Shown: positions 24,688-33,030 of the stretch, one piece after another | Layout of the letters: the number at the start of each line of letters is the position of its first letter | Position numbering within the stretch: the stretch's first letter is position 1 | Translations under genes and position numbers: made by a program | Notes under the pieces: generated by a model | The model's database searches: none | What the model saw: the letters and a program-made list of their open reading frames with translations, nothing else | What the model was told of the DNA's origin: nothing | NCBI GenBank assembly: GCA_045633845.1 | Contig: JAZQZC010000026.1 | Coordinates: 1-35,001 of the forward strand | Reading direction: 5' to 3' | Length of the DNA stretch: 35,001 nucleotides | Source of the DNA: RGIG4708 sp045633845 | Lineage (GTDB): Bacteria; Bacillota; Clostridia; UMGS1810

Positions 24688-26121
24688 TTATGCTATCGGC
24701 AAAGTGATGGTAAAGGTAGAACCGATGTTGGGCTCGGACTCAACATTTATGCTACCGCCGTGAAACTGAATTGCTCCAAGTGCAATAGAAAGCCCAAGGC
24801 CTGTGCCGCCTGTGTCTCTCGAGCGGGCTTTGTCTACTCGATAAAATCGCTCAAATATTTTGCCTATGTCATCGGCGCTTATGCCAACACCGTTGTCTTT
24901 TACGGCGATGTATGCGTTGTTTTTGTCACTTGTAAGAGTAACCTCAACCGTACCGAATTCGTTTGAATACTTGATTGCATTGTCTACAATGTTGTATACA
25001 CCCTGCCACAGCATATCTTTGTTTGCCATAACAAAAATGCCTGCGGGAGCCGATACATTGAGGGTAATTTCGTCACGGTTGGCTATAGGCGCAAGGTTTT
25101 TTTCGATACCAAGAAGCACCTCGCCTATGTCAACCATATCCATACCTGCCTCTAGTTTTTCGGCATCGGTATCCATTTTTGTTATGTAAAGCAGCTTGTT
25201 TACAATTCGGTTGAGGCGGTCTGCCTCGTTGTTCATATCTGTCAAAAACTCTCTCACATACTCCATATCTATATCAGGTGTCTGAAGTATAGAATCTGCC
25301 ATAAGCTTGATTGAGCTGAGTGGCGTTTTGAGCTCGTGAGATGCATTTGACACAAACTCCACTCGCTTATGCTCTAAGTCGAGCACCTTTTCGCTCATGG
25401 TGTTAAAGGCAACGGCAAGATGTGTAATTTCGTCATTGCCGCGAACATCGAGCTTTTCGTCAAGTATACCATCGCTTGACATAGACTTGATTTTTTTGGT
25501 AAAATCCACAATTCGCTTTGTAATAAGGTTGGTAAACAAGAATATAATTATACCCACAAAGGCCGAAACAACAATTGTTATAAGCCATATGTCATTTTTG
25601 GTTGCACTGCGGAATGCCGAAATTTCCTCAGCGCTGTAAACAATGTTTGCAACGCCTGCAATCCGTCCTCCAGCAATAATTGGTGCCGCAGCGTCCAAAA
25701 TGGTAATTTTGTCTTGATTTACATATTCACTGTAGCCTGTCTTGCCGCCCACTGCGGTCAATACAGAGGTTTTGATTTGTGCTTTGTTTAAAACGTCGTA
25801 GTTATTTTGAGAGTCAAATATAACTACCGAATCGGTGTTGAGAATAAGCACTCTCATTTTGCTGTCACTGATAAGACTTTTTACAAATTGCGAAAAATCC
25901 TCATCCATACTGCCGTCATCCGTCATATAATCGGGTGCAAAGCTTGACACCACATTTGCCATAGTGGTAACGTTTATCTTTTCGCCGGAAATCATATAGC
26001 GGGTCATTGCGCCCAGTATGTAGTGGTTTGCAAGAAGCAGTGTTACAATAAGCACTGCAATGTATGTAACAACAAGCCTTATGGCAATGTTATTGAATTT
26101 GGAAATAGGTTTACTTAACAT
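24688..26121 (-). CDS. Membrane sensor histidine kinase
   Basis: 477 aa from the start chosen. TM1 about 13-33, an extracytoplasmic sensor domain about 40-177 (dCache/PAS-like in size), TM2 about 178-200, HAMP 196-250, dimerisation/phosphoacceptor box with His262 (SNASHELKTPLSS), then the ATPase domain with N box DNAIKYSN, G1 KDNGVGIS, F box FERFYRVDKARS and G2 GTGLGLSIA. It autophosphorylates on His262 and passes phosphate to the adjacent regulator. The ATG at 26121 overlaps the regulator's end by 11 bases; a longer frame reaches 26175. The layout is like WalK without its PAS domain, but the signal is unknown. Confidence 0.93.
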   Translation of the reverse strand: MLSKPISKFNNIAIRLVVTYIAVLIVTLLLANHYILGAMTRYMISGEKINVTTMANVVSSFAPDYMTDDGSMDEDFSQFVKSLISDSKMRVLILNTDSVVIFDSQNNYDVLNKAQIKTSVLTAVGGKTGYSEYVNQDKITILDAAAPIIAGGRIAGVANIVYSAEEISAFRSATKNDIWLITIVVSAFVGIIIFLFTNLITKRIVDFTKKIKSMSSDGILDEKLDVRGNDEITHLAVAFNTMSEKVLDLEHKRVEFVSNASHELKTPLSSIKLMADSILQTPDIDMEYVREFLTDMNNEADRLNRIVNKLLYITKMDTDAEKLEAGMDMVDIGEVLLGIEKNLAPIANRDEITLNVSAPAGIFVMANKDMLWQGVYNIVDNAIKYSNEFGTVEVTLTSDKNNAYIAVKDNGVGISADDIGKIFERFYRVDKARSRDTGGTGLGLSIALGAIQFHGGSINVESEPNIGSTFTITLPIA

Positions 26122-26800
26122 CGTTGAAATAGTAACCAGCCCCCCATTTTGTAAGCAAATATATTGGTTCTGCACTGTTTGGCTCTATTTTTTCACGAAG
26201 TCTGCGCACGTGAACATCCACTGTGCGTATATCGCCTGGGTAATCGTAGCCCCAAACAAGGTCGAGCAAATTCTCTCTTGAATACACCTTGCCTGCATTT
26301 GCCACAAGCAAATCCATAAGGTCAAATTCCTTGCCGGTAAGGTCTACGGTTTTGCCCGCTATAGTAACGGTGCGGCGGTTGTAGTCAAGCTCTACTGTGC
26401 CCACACTCACCTTTGCACCCGATGCACCGCCTGCACTTGGGTGAGAGGTGCGGCGGAGTATTGCTTTTACTCTTGCTTTAAGCTCCAGAATATTAAAGGG
26501 CTTTGTTATATAGTCGTCAGCGCCGTACTCTAAGCCCATTATTTTGTCCATATCTTCTGTTTTTGCAGTAACCATAATAATAGGAACATCTGAAAATTCT
26601 CTGATTTTTTGGCATACTGTAAGGCCGTCCACTTTGGGCAGCATAAGGTCAAGCACTATTATGTCTATGGTTTTGTCTTTTGCAAGGCGAAGAGCCTCCT
26701 CGCCGTCGTATGCCACTTCTACGGCATAGCCTTCACGTTCAAAATTGAACTTCATTGCTTTGACAATTACTTTTTCGTCATCTACTATTAAAATTTTCAT
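26111..26800 (-). CDS. OmpR/PhoB-family response regulator
   Basis: 229 aa. Receiver domain with acidic pocket Asp7-Asp8, phosphoacceptor Asp51 (VLDLMLP), Thr78 and Lys100 (YITKPF), then a winged-helix DNA-binding domain (LTGKEFDLMDLL through RTVDVHVRRLREKIE and GAGYYF). The closest family look is PhoB/WalR, but identity is not certain. First gene of the pair; the kinase start lies inside its last codons. Upstream (26801 onward) is REP cluster E, with no clear promoter between. Confidence 0.95.
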   Translation of the reverse strand: MKILIVDDEKVIVKAMKFNFEREGYAVEVAYDGEEALRLAKDKTIDIIVLDLMLPKVDGLTVCQKIREFSDVPIIMVTAKTEDMDKIMGLEYGADDYITKPFNILELKARVKAILRRTSHPSAGGASGAKVSVGTVELDYNRRTVTIAGKTVDLTGKEFDLMDLLVANAGKVYSRENLLDLVWGYDYPGDIRTVDVHVRRLREKIEPNSAEPIYLLTKWGAGYYFNDVK

Positions 26801-26834
26801 TATTCGACCTTCTTTATAAAGTTATGTGTTGGTT

Positions 26835-27124
26835 TTCGCATGACAACGGGGATGTTTTGACAAATGAGGAAGTTCCTTTGCAAAAGGTGCGTCCCCATTT
26901 GTTGAAACATTAATTTTTGTAACAAATGAGAAATCCCTTGAAAAGGCGTGTCCTCGCTGCCCGCGCGAATGGTAAAAACTCCTCTGTGACAGCAGGGGGA
27001 CGTGTGTGACAAAAGGGGATGTTCGTGCTTGCACGTGCGTCCCATTTTGTTACGCACATTGCAACTATATAACCGCTGACAGCAGGGGGACGCACCTTCT
27101 GCGAAGGAACTTCCCCCTCTGTCA
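26835..27124. repeat. REP-like cluster E
   Basis: This fills most of the 351-bp gap between rpoD and the response regulator. Intact plus unit 26853-26909; a decayed unit about 26918-26980; intact plus unit 27007-27052, which has a different apical stem (CGTGC/GCACG) but the same TGTT/TGCG bubble and sits in what was the loop of a TGACAG-armed unit starting at 26987; intact minus unit 27077-27124. The last ends 27 bp from the rpoD stop. Confidence 0.85.
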
Positions 27125-27151
27125 CCCAACTGTTTATTAACTAATATCGGA

Positions 27152-28276
27152 TTATTCAAGGAAGTCCTTGAGCTTGCGGCTTCTGCTTGGATGGCGAAGC
27201 TTGCGGAGAGCCTTTGCTTCAATCTGACGAATACGCTCTCTTGTAACGTTAAACTCGCCTCCAACCTCCTCTAAGGTACGTGCTCTGCCGTCCTCTAAGC
27301 CAAAGCGGAGCTTAAGCACCTTTGCCTCTCTTGGTGCAAGGGTGTCGAGTACATCTATAAGCTGCTCGCGCAGCAGCATATATGCAGCCTTGTCCTCTGG
27401 AGCAGGGGCATCTCCGTCGGGGATAAAATCGCCGAGGATGCTGTCTTCTTCTTCACCGATTGGTGTTTCGAGGGATACTGGCTCCTGAGCAATTTTCATA
27501 ATTTCTCTTACTCTGTCCTCGCTCATATTCATAGCTTGCGCAATTTCGTCTACTTTTGGCTCTCTGCCCTTTTCCTGAAGCAGCTGACGTGACACGCGTA
27601 TGAGCTTGTTAATGGTTTCTACCATATGCACCGGAATTCGTATGGTTCGAGCCTGGTCGGCAATAGAACGTGTAATAGCCTGTCTTATCCACCATGTTGC
27701 ATAGGTCGAAAACTTGTAGCCCTTGGTGTAATCAAACTTTTCGACCGCTTTGATAAGGCCAAGGTTACCCTCCTGAATAAGATCGAGGAAAAGCATACCT
27801 CTGCCCACATATCTTTTTGCAATACTTACAACAAGCCTGAGATTAGCTTCGGCAAGGCGTTTTTTTGCCTTTTCGTCGCCCTCCTGCATTTGCTCTGCAA
27901 GAAGAATTTCTTCCTGTGCAGACAAAAGGGGAACCTTACCAATTTCTTTAAGGTACATTCTTACAGGGTCATCAAGACCAATACCCTCGGGTACGGAAAG
28001 GTCAATTTCTTCCTCGTTTTCCTGAATTTCGTCAAGCTCACGTTCAAGATTTTCTACAACCTCAATGCCGTTTGACTCAAGAAGCTCATATATAGTTTCC
28101 ATTTGGGAAGGCTCCATATGAATTTCGGCAAGCTTGTCCATAATGTCCTTGTACGAAAGCACACCTCTCGCTTTGCCAAGCTCAATAAGCTCTGTGACAA
28201 ATTTCATCTTATTTTCTTCATCCAGCTGCATCTGCTGCTCTTTAACCGCTTCATTTTCGTTTTGTTTTTTTGCCAT
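27152..28276 (-). CDS. rpoD: RNA polymerase primary sigma factor (sigma A)
   Basis: 374 aa. Short region 1.1-like N-terminus, region 1.2/2 from DPVRMYLKEIG, region 2.4 core (FDYTKGYKFSTYATWWIRQA) that reads the -10, region 3 (REPKVDEIAQAMNMS), and region 4 helix-turn-helix (TLEEVGGEFNVTRERIRQIE) that reads the -35. It starts 24 bp after dnaG, the usual dnaG-rpoD pairing of Firmicutes. The ribosome site before the ATG is weak (AGTGGGG). The TTGATT/TATAAT promoters in this window are what this factor would recognise. Confidence 0.97.
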   Translation of the reverse strand: MAKKQNENEAVKEQQMQLDEENKMKFVTELIELGKARGVLSYKDIMDKLAEIHMEPSQMETIYELLESNGIEVVENLERELDEIQENEEEIDLSVPEGIGLDDPVRMYLKEIGKVPLLSAQEEILLAEQMQEGDEKAKKRLAEANLRLVVSIAKRYVGRGMLFLDLIQEGNLGLIKAVEKFDYTKGYKFSTYATWWIRQAITRSIADQARTIRIPVHMVETINKLIRVSRQLLQEKGREPKVDEIAQAMNMSEDRVREIMKIAQEPVSLETPIGEEEDSILGDFIPDGDAPAPEDKAAYMLLREQLIDVLDTLAPREAKVLKLRFGLEDGRARTLEEVGGEFNVTRERIRQIEAKALRKLRHPSRSRKLKDFLE

Positions 28277-28300
28277 AGTACAAACCCCACTCTCTGTTTT

Positions 28301-30043
28301 CTATCCTTTTCTTTTGAGTAAATCATTAAGTTTTTCAAGATTTTCGCCAGTTTCCGCCAGATTTTTTGCCATATTTTTTTGCATTTCGGAAACTATAATT
28401 TTCATATAGTCCTCGTATGCCTTTTCGGTGTCATCAGGTCGGTTGTCAAGCGCCAGAATTCTTGAGTATGCATCACTGTTCTCGTCTTCAGAAAAGTGTG
28501 CCGTTATTTTATATGCACTCACCACTGCGTCTGTTTCGTAGCAATCTTTTATGTACGAAAGCAGCTTTTTGTGAATATCAAGCTCAAACAACTGCTCAGT
28601 TATATGGTCTTTGTGCTTATTATATACATTTTTGCTAAATATAATAAGAGACAACAAAAATTCTCTGGCATTGTTTAAAGCATTGTTGTTTTTTGGTTTT
28701 TTGAGCTGCAAAAGCAGCGGGTCGGTAATTACAGTCTTTGTAGGCGTTGCAGCTTTTGCTTTTGATATGCCAAGCTGTGAATAAATGGCATTTACCGAAA
28801 CTCTTGTTGCATTTGACAGCATATTTACATACACATCCTGCTCAACGCTGGATTTAATCAGTTTAAAATATTCAAGCACCGCATCGGTATATGCTACAAG
28901 CTGACGATGGTCTGACAAGTCGTAGCTCCGCTCAAGGTCGAGCATAATATATTCCATATCCGCCTTGCGGCCCCCAAGCACAACATTAAACCTGTCCACG
29001 CCGTTTTTGGCAATAAATTCGTCAGGGTCTTTATATTGCCCCATATCTATTACACTTATTTTAACAGTATGCTCGCGCAGCACAGTAATTGCACGCTTGC
29101 GAGCCTCCCTGCCGGCATTGTCGCCATCGTAGCATATTACAACCTCTTTAAAGTTGTTTGCAAGGTATTTTGCCTGTTGGGTAGTAAGTGCCGTGCCAAG
29201 AGTTGCCACAGCGTTAAGATAACCACTTTTCATAAGGGCGATTGTATCCATATACCCCTCGGTAAGCAGCACAAAATCTCTTTTTGAGTGCTTTGCAATA
29301 TTTATGCCGTACAGGTTTTTGCTTTTGGAAAATATTGCACTTTCGGGCGAATTGAGATATTTTGGCTTACTGTCGTCAAACACTCTGCCGCCAAATGCTA
29401 TTATATTATTATTGACATCAAATATGGGAATTATAAGCCTGTTGCGGAACATATCATAGTATCGCCCCGACTCGTGCCTTTTTATAAGCCCTGCGTCAAA
29501 AATATCCGACTCGGTGTAGCCCTGTTGCTTAAGATGGTCAAAAAGCATATTCCAGCTGTCGGGAGCAAACCCAAGCCAGAATTTTTTGGCTATTTCACCT
29601 GTGAGCTGCCTTTTTTTGAGATAATCTATACATTTTTGGCTTGTTTTTAAATTCTGATAAAAAAACTGTGCCGCTGCTTTGTTTATTTCTAGCAGAAGCT
29701 CCTTTTGCCTTTTTGCCTTTGCCGCATCTTCGCCATTGTATGATGAAGCTTTGGGCAAGGTTATGTTTGCCGCTTCGGCAAGCTTTTGCACTGCCTCATA
29801 AAACGAAATGTTTTCAATTTTCATAACAAATGAAATAACATTTCCTCCTGCTTCGCAGCCAAAGCAGCGAAATATCCCACGCTGAGGTGACACCGAAAAA
29901 GACGGGGTTTTTTCGTTATGAAAGGGGCACAAGCCCACATAGGAATTACCTGCCTTTTTGAGGTGCACATACTTTGACACCACATCGTATATATCATTTT
30001 TTTCTGCTACATCCTGTATAATATATTCAGGAATCATAGGCAT
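28301..30043 (-). CDS. dnaG: DNA primase
   Basis: 580 aa. Makes RNA primers at the replication fork. Zinc-binding domain with Cys39, His42, Cys60, Cys63 (LCPFHNEKTPSF, FRCFGC); RNA polymerase core (about 115-250); TOPRIM with Glu262 (TEGYMD), Asp306 and Asp308 (CYDGDNAGR); and a helical C-terminal helicase-binding region. AAAGGAG precedes the ATG at 30043; Met3 is a weaker option. Co-directional with rpoD. The upstream dGTPase-like gene is 406 bp away, across REP cluster F. Confidence 0.97.
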   Translation of the reverse strand: MPMIPEYIIQDVAEKNDIYDVVSKYVHLKKAGNSYVGLCPFHNEKTPSFSVSPQRGIFRCFGCEAGGNVISFVMKIENISFYEAVQKLAEAANITLPKASSYNGEDAAKAKRQKELLLEINKAAAQFFYQNLKTSQKCIDYLKKRQLTGEIAKKFWLGFAPDSWNMLFDHLKQQGYTESDIFDAGLIKRHESGRYYDMFRNRLIIPIFDVNNNIIAFGGRVFDDSKPKYLNSPESAIFSKSKNLYGINIAKHSKRDFVLLTEGYMDTIALMKSGYLNAVATLGTALTTQQAKYLANNFKEVVICYDGDNAGREARKRAITVLREHTVKISVIDMGQYKDPDEFIAKNGVDRFNVVLGGRKADMEYIMLDLERSYDLSDHRQLVAYTDAVLEYFKLIKSSVEQDVYVNMLSNATRVSVNAIYSQLGISKAKAATPTKTVITDPLLLQLKKPKNNNALNNAREFLLSLIIFSKNVYNKHKDHITEQLFELDIHKKLLSYIKDCYETDAVVSAYKITAHFSEDENSDAYSRILALDNRPDDTEKAYEDYMKIIVSEMQKNMAKNLAETGENLEKLNDLLKRKG

Positions 30044-30073
30044 GATAATTCTCCTTTCTCAGTGTTGGTTCGG

Positions 30074-30408
30074 TTACAAACGGGGATGTTTTGACAAACG
30101 GGGATGTTCCTTTGCAAAAGGTGCGTCCCCGTTTGTTGAAACATTCACTTAACAGTCGGGGACGGGGCTGCTTTTGCACATAAAGCTAAAGCTTTACATG
30201 CAAAAATGCTGACGCTTTGACCCGCCGTCCCCGACTCTCGTTGCCCACGTGAATGGTTAACACTCCTCTGTGACAGCAGGGGGACGTTCGCATGACAACG
30301 GGGACATTCCTCGCAAGAGGTGTGTCCTCGCTTGTTGTGCGAATGACAAAAACCTCTCCGTGACAGATGGGGGACGCACCTTCTGCGAAGGAACTTCCCC
30401 CTCTGTCA
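30074..30408. repeat. REP-like cluster F, including a second hairpin family
   Basis: This accounts for nearly all of the 406-bp gap between the dGTPase-like gene and dnaG. Intact plus unit 30087-30143; a distinct 81-bp hairpin 30155-30235 with perfect 11-bp ends GTCGGGGACGG/CCGTCCCCGAC and an inner TTTTGCA/TGCAAAA stem; a plus unit 30287-30343 that begins inside the left half of a TGACAGCAGGGGGACG arm (30271-30286); and an intact minus unit 30361-30408. No promoter is obvious here. Confidence 0.85.
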
Positions 30409-30449
30409 CCTTATATTTATATTTTTCGACATTTTTTTGCCCAATTCCT

Positions 30450-31433
30450 TTAAATTGGCAAAAACAATTTTTTAAAGTAGTTTACGCAATATATATCCGT
30501 CATCCCCGCAAGATAATCGCATACTGCGGTGTGTTTTTCCTCAAAATCCAGAAGTCTTGTGTATTCGTGGGGCATTTTTTCGGGATACTGCATAAAGTAG
30601 CCGTACATTTTTTCGATAATGTGCTCTGCCTGATAATCTCTCTGCCCGAGGCGCCTGTAAACATGCTCAAACATAAAATCGCGCAGCCCCATCATAGCAC
30701 CCGATACATCGTCGCTCATACAGATTTTTTTGTTTTTAGTGCTTTCGGTTACTATGTCCGAAATGAGCGTATTTATACGACTGCTGTGCTTTTGACCCAA
30801 TATTTCAAGAAATTCGGCAGGTATATCGTCGGCAGATATTACCCCCGCACGCACCGCATCGTCAATATCGTGATTTATGTAAGCAAAGCGGTCGGCAAAT
30901 TTTACAATAAGGCCTTCGGCAGTTGCCGCAATGTTGTCGCCTGTGTGGCACAGTATGCCGTCGCGAACCTCCCATGTTAAATTGAGCCCTGCGCCGTCTT
31001 TTTCGAGCTTGTCTACCACGCGCAGGCTTTGCTCATAATGCCTGAAGCCTCCGGGAGCAATTTTGTCAAGGGCTCTCTCACCGGAATGGCCAAAGGGTGT
31101 GTGACCAAGGTCGTGAGCAAGGCTTATTGCCTCAACCAAATCCTCATTGAGCATAAGAGCTCTTGCAATGGTGCGGCCAATCTGGCTTACCTCGAGGGTG
31201 TGGGTAAGGCGGGTTCTGTAATGGTCGTTGTCAAGAGAAATAAATACCTGCGTTTTGTGCTTAAGGCGCCGAAACGACTTGCAGTGTATAATTTTGTCGC
31301 GGTCTCTTGCATACTCTGTACGCAGCTCGCAAAGCTCCTCGGGTTTTTCTCTTCCTTTTGAGTTGACCGATAGCTGTGCAAGGGGTGACAAGGTTTCTTT
31401 TTCCAGTTGTTCGCGCATTTGTCTTATGTTCAT
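30450..31433 (-). CDS. dGTPase-like HD-domain nucleotide triphosphohydrolase
   Basis: 327 aa. HD-superfamily metal enzyme of the deoxyguanosinetriphosphate triphosphohydrolase-like group, expected to cut dNTPs to nucleoside and triphosphate. Motifs: HCKSFRRLKHKTQVF, then TRLTHTLEVSQIGRTIAR, the HD pair in LAHDLGHTPFGHSGE, and the second His set near ILCHTG. The frame opens with GTG at 31439, only about three bases from the AAAGGG site; the ATG at 31433 is better spaced. Genes of this kind commonly precede dnaG-rpoD in Clostridia. Confidence 0.93.
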   Translation of the reverse strand: MNIRQMREQLEKETLSPLAQLSVNSKGREKPEELCELRTEYARDRDKIIHCKSFRRLKHKTQVFISLDNDHYRTRLTHTLEVSQIGRTIARALMLNEDLVEAISLAHDLGHTPFGHSGERALDKIAPGGFRHYEQSLRVVDKLEKDGAGLNLTWEVRDGILCHTGDNIAATAEGLIVKFADRFAYINHDIDDAVRAGVISADDIPAEFLEILGQKHSSRINTLISDIVTESTKNKKICMSDDVSGAMMGLRDFMFEHVYRRLGQRDYQAEHIIEKMYGYFMQYPEKMPHEYTRLLDFEEKHTAVCDYLAGMTDIYCVNYFKKLFLPI

Positions 31434-31518
31434 ATACACACACCCTTTTCATTAATATCTATAATTATTGTTCGCCGTTTGGAATAAAAATCCTTTTTTT
31501 ATAATGTCATTTAACCGC

Positions 31519-31715
31519 TGACAGAGGGAGATGTTCGCATGACAACGGGGATGTTTTGACAAATGGGGATGTTCCTTTGCAAAAGGTGCGTCCCCATTTG
31601 TTGAAACATTCATTTTTGTTCGTCACGTATGTCCTCGTTGCCCACGCGAACAAATAAAAACTAATCGGTGACAGCAGGGGACGCACCTTTTGCGAAGGAA
31701 CATCCCCCTCTGTCA
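31519..31715. repeat. REP-like cluster G
   Basis: Left arm TGACAGAGGGAGATG at 31519; an interrupted outer unit (arms near 31534-31551 and 31631-31650) enclosing an intact plus unit 31552-31608; and an intact minus unit 31669-31715. The terminal TGTCA of the last unit contains the stop codon of the acetyltransferase gene. Bases 31535-31637 match 23341-23443 exactly (103 bp). Confidence 0.87.
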
Positions 31716-32276
31716 CCGATTGTTAAACTCATCTTTTGTTATTCCGTAATACACTGCATCAACATACTTTCCATCGACATATGCAACCTCGCGCAACACG
31801 CCCTCTTTTACAAACCCCAGCTTTTGATGAAATTTTTGAGATACAACATTAAAATCGTATATATATACATTTGCTTTGTGATAGCGGAGCTGATTAAAAT
31901 AAAATCCCAGCATAATATTTACTGCCTCTGATGCATAGCCCTTGCCGCGCACTGTCTCTGTAAAAAACAAACCAAATTTAAAGCAGCCCATCCGTCTGTC
32001 GCAATCAAAAGTTATAATCTGACCTATGGGTGTGCCGTCATTACTTACAGCAGTAAACAGATAGTTGTCACTGTTTTGATTGTATCCGTCCTTATTTTCG
32101 CTGTTGATTTTGGTAATAATCTGACGGCAGGTTTCAAGAGAATAGGGCATTTCAATTTTTTCAAAAAGCTTTTCGGTATCGGTGTTGTGGTTGCCCTTTT
32201 CATCCACATACAAAAAAGCATCATTTGGGTTTGCGCATCGCAAAAAAACTGTTTTGCCTTTCCATATATTTGACAT
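31713..32276 (-). CDS. GNAT-family N-acetyltransferase (RimJ/RimL-type)
   Basis: 187 aa. Transfers acetyl from acetyl-CoA to an amine. The acetyl-CoA site is seen in TVRGKGYASEAVNIML; the C-terminal part NVVSQKFHQKLGFVKEGVLREVAYVDGKY is typical of the Acetyltransf_3 group that modifies protein N-termini or small molecules. The substrate is unknown. The frame is open back to 32441 through REP sequence, but the ATG at 32276 has AAAGGAG 7 bases before it. The TGA stop (31713-31715) is the first three bases of a REP unit's TGACAG end, so the C-terminus FNNR may have been set by that insertion. Confidence 0.88.
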   Translation of the reverse strand: MSNIWKGKTVFLRCANPNDAFLYVDEKGNHNTDTEKLFEKIEMPYSLETCRQIITKINSENKDGYNQNSDNYLFTAVSNDGTPIGQIITFDCDRRMGCFKFGLFFTETVRGKGYASEAVNIMLGFYFNQLRYHKANVYIYDFNVVSQKFHQKLGFVKEGVLREVAYVDGKYVDAVYYGITKDEFNNR

Positions 32277-32303
32277 AAAGCTAACTCCTTTAAATTTGTA
32301 GTA

Positions 32304-32529
32304 TGACAAACGGGGATGTTCGCATGACAACGGGGACATTCCTTTATTAGGTGTGTCCACGTTGTCCACGCAAACAAATAAAAACTGACCGCTGACAGAT
32401 GGGGGACGCACCTTTTTCAAAGGAACTTCCCCCACTGTCACCTATGACAAACGCGGATGTTCGCATGACAACGGGGACATTCCTCGCAAGAGGTGTGTCC
32501 TCGCTTGTTGTGCGAACATCCCTCTGTCA
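32304..32529. repeat. REP-like cluster H
   Basis: An unpaired left arm TGACAAACGGGGATG at 32304; plus unit 32319-32373; minus unit 32393-32440; then an 85-bp nested unit 32445-32529 whose inner plus unit is 32460-32516. The nested one has the same two-shell design as unit B, but with the inner copy in the opposite orientation. Confidence 0.85.
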
Positions 32530-32826
32530 CCCCACTGCAATTTAATACCATTATTACACAAAACAATATTTATGTCAACAATTGGCATAATTATTTTGCA
32601 ATTGTTATGTTAACCAAATTTTGTAAAATCCACACTGATTTAACATTATTGTGTCGGGTTGTGCACATAAAAAGACTTAAAAAATAAACTATCAACAAAT
32701 TTATCCACATTATCCACATTTTTGGAGGTATCAAATAACAAAAAAATGTAAACCTAAATTTAATTGAATAACATATTGAATTTTGCCTTGATTTGTATTA
32801 TAATGCTATTAACGGAGGTGATATTA
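32530..32826 (+). promoter_or_regulatory. AT-rich control region with two abutting DnaA boxes and a DUF1858 promoter
   Basis: Nearly 300 bp without a gene. Two perfect consensus DnaA boxes TTATCCACA abut head to tail (32701-32709 and 32710-32718), with a weaker CTATCAACA at 32689-32697. Upstream is an 8-bp inverted repeat AACAATTG/CAATTGTT (32577-32606). The promoter of the next gene is TTGAAT (32776-32781), 17 bp, TATAAT (32799-32804). A GGAGGT at 32724 is followed by no usable reading frame. Confidence 0.6.
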
Positions 32827-33030
32827 ATGGCACAAATTACAAAAGATACTATAATAATGGACGTTTTGAGAATTGACCCCGAAACAGCTCCATTCTTTTT
32901 GGAAATAGGTATGCACTGCCTTGGCTGCCCATCTGCAAGCGGCGAATCTGTTGAGCAGGCATGCATGGTACATGGTGTAGACTGTGACGAGCTTGTAAAC
33001 AAAATCAACGCGTTTTTGGCAAGCAAGTAA
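32827..33030 (+). CDS. DUF1858 small redox-disulfide protein
   Basis: 67 aa. Matches the DUF1858 family, sometimes fused or linked to hybrid-cluster protein: an ITKDTIIMDVLRIDPETAPFFLEIGMHC start, a CxxC at Cys31/Cys34 (HCLGCPSASGES), and further Cys46 and Cys53. The CxxC probably cycles between dithiol and disulfide or binds metal. The ATG at 32827 has a strong GGAGGTGAT site, so an open frame beginning at 32764, which would cover the promoter, is rejected. Monocistronic. A REP half-unit begins with the very next base after the stop. Confidence 0.9.
   Translation: MAQITKDTIIMDVLRIDPETAPFFLEIGMHCLGCPSASGESVEQACMVHGVDCDELVNKINAFLASK

Noticed and set aside
31434..31439. GTG start for the dGTPase-like gene
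   Set aside because: It lies only about three bases from the AAAGGG site; the ATG two codons later is better spaced.
23358..31557. REP arms as promoters, because TTTTGACA contains a perfect -35
   Set aside because: No -10 hexamer lies 16-18 bp away on the relevant strand at any of these copies.
23324..32529. CRISPR-like appearance of the repeated GGGGA/TCCCC clusters
   Set aside because: Repeats are palindromic, in both orientations, nested and irregularly spaced, with no unique spacers and no cas genes.
32577..32718. Chromosomal replication origin
   Set aside because: Only two perfect DnaA boxes, no dnaA/dnaN/rpmH neighbours and no obvious DnaA-trio unwinding element.
32724..32751. Leader peptide behind GGAGGT at 32724
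   Set aside because: The only ATG in reach (32746) is followed at once by TAA and is too far from the GGAGGT.
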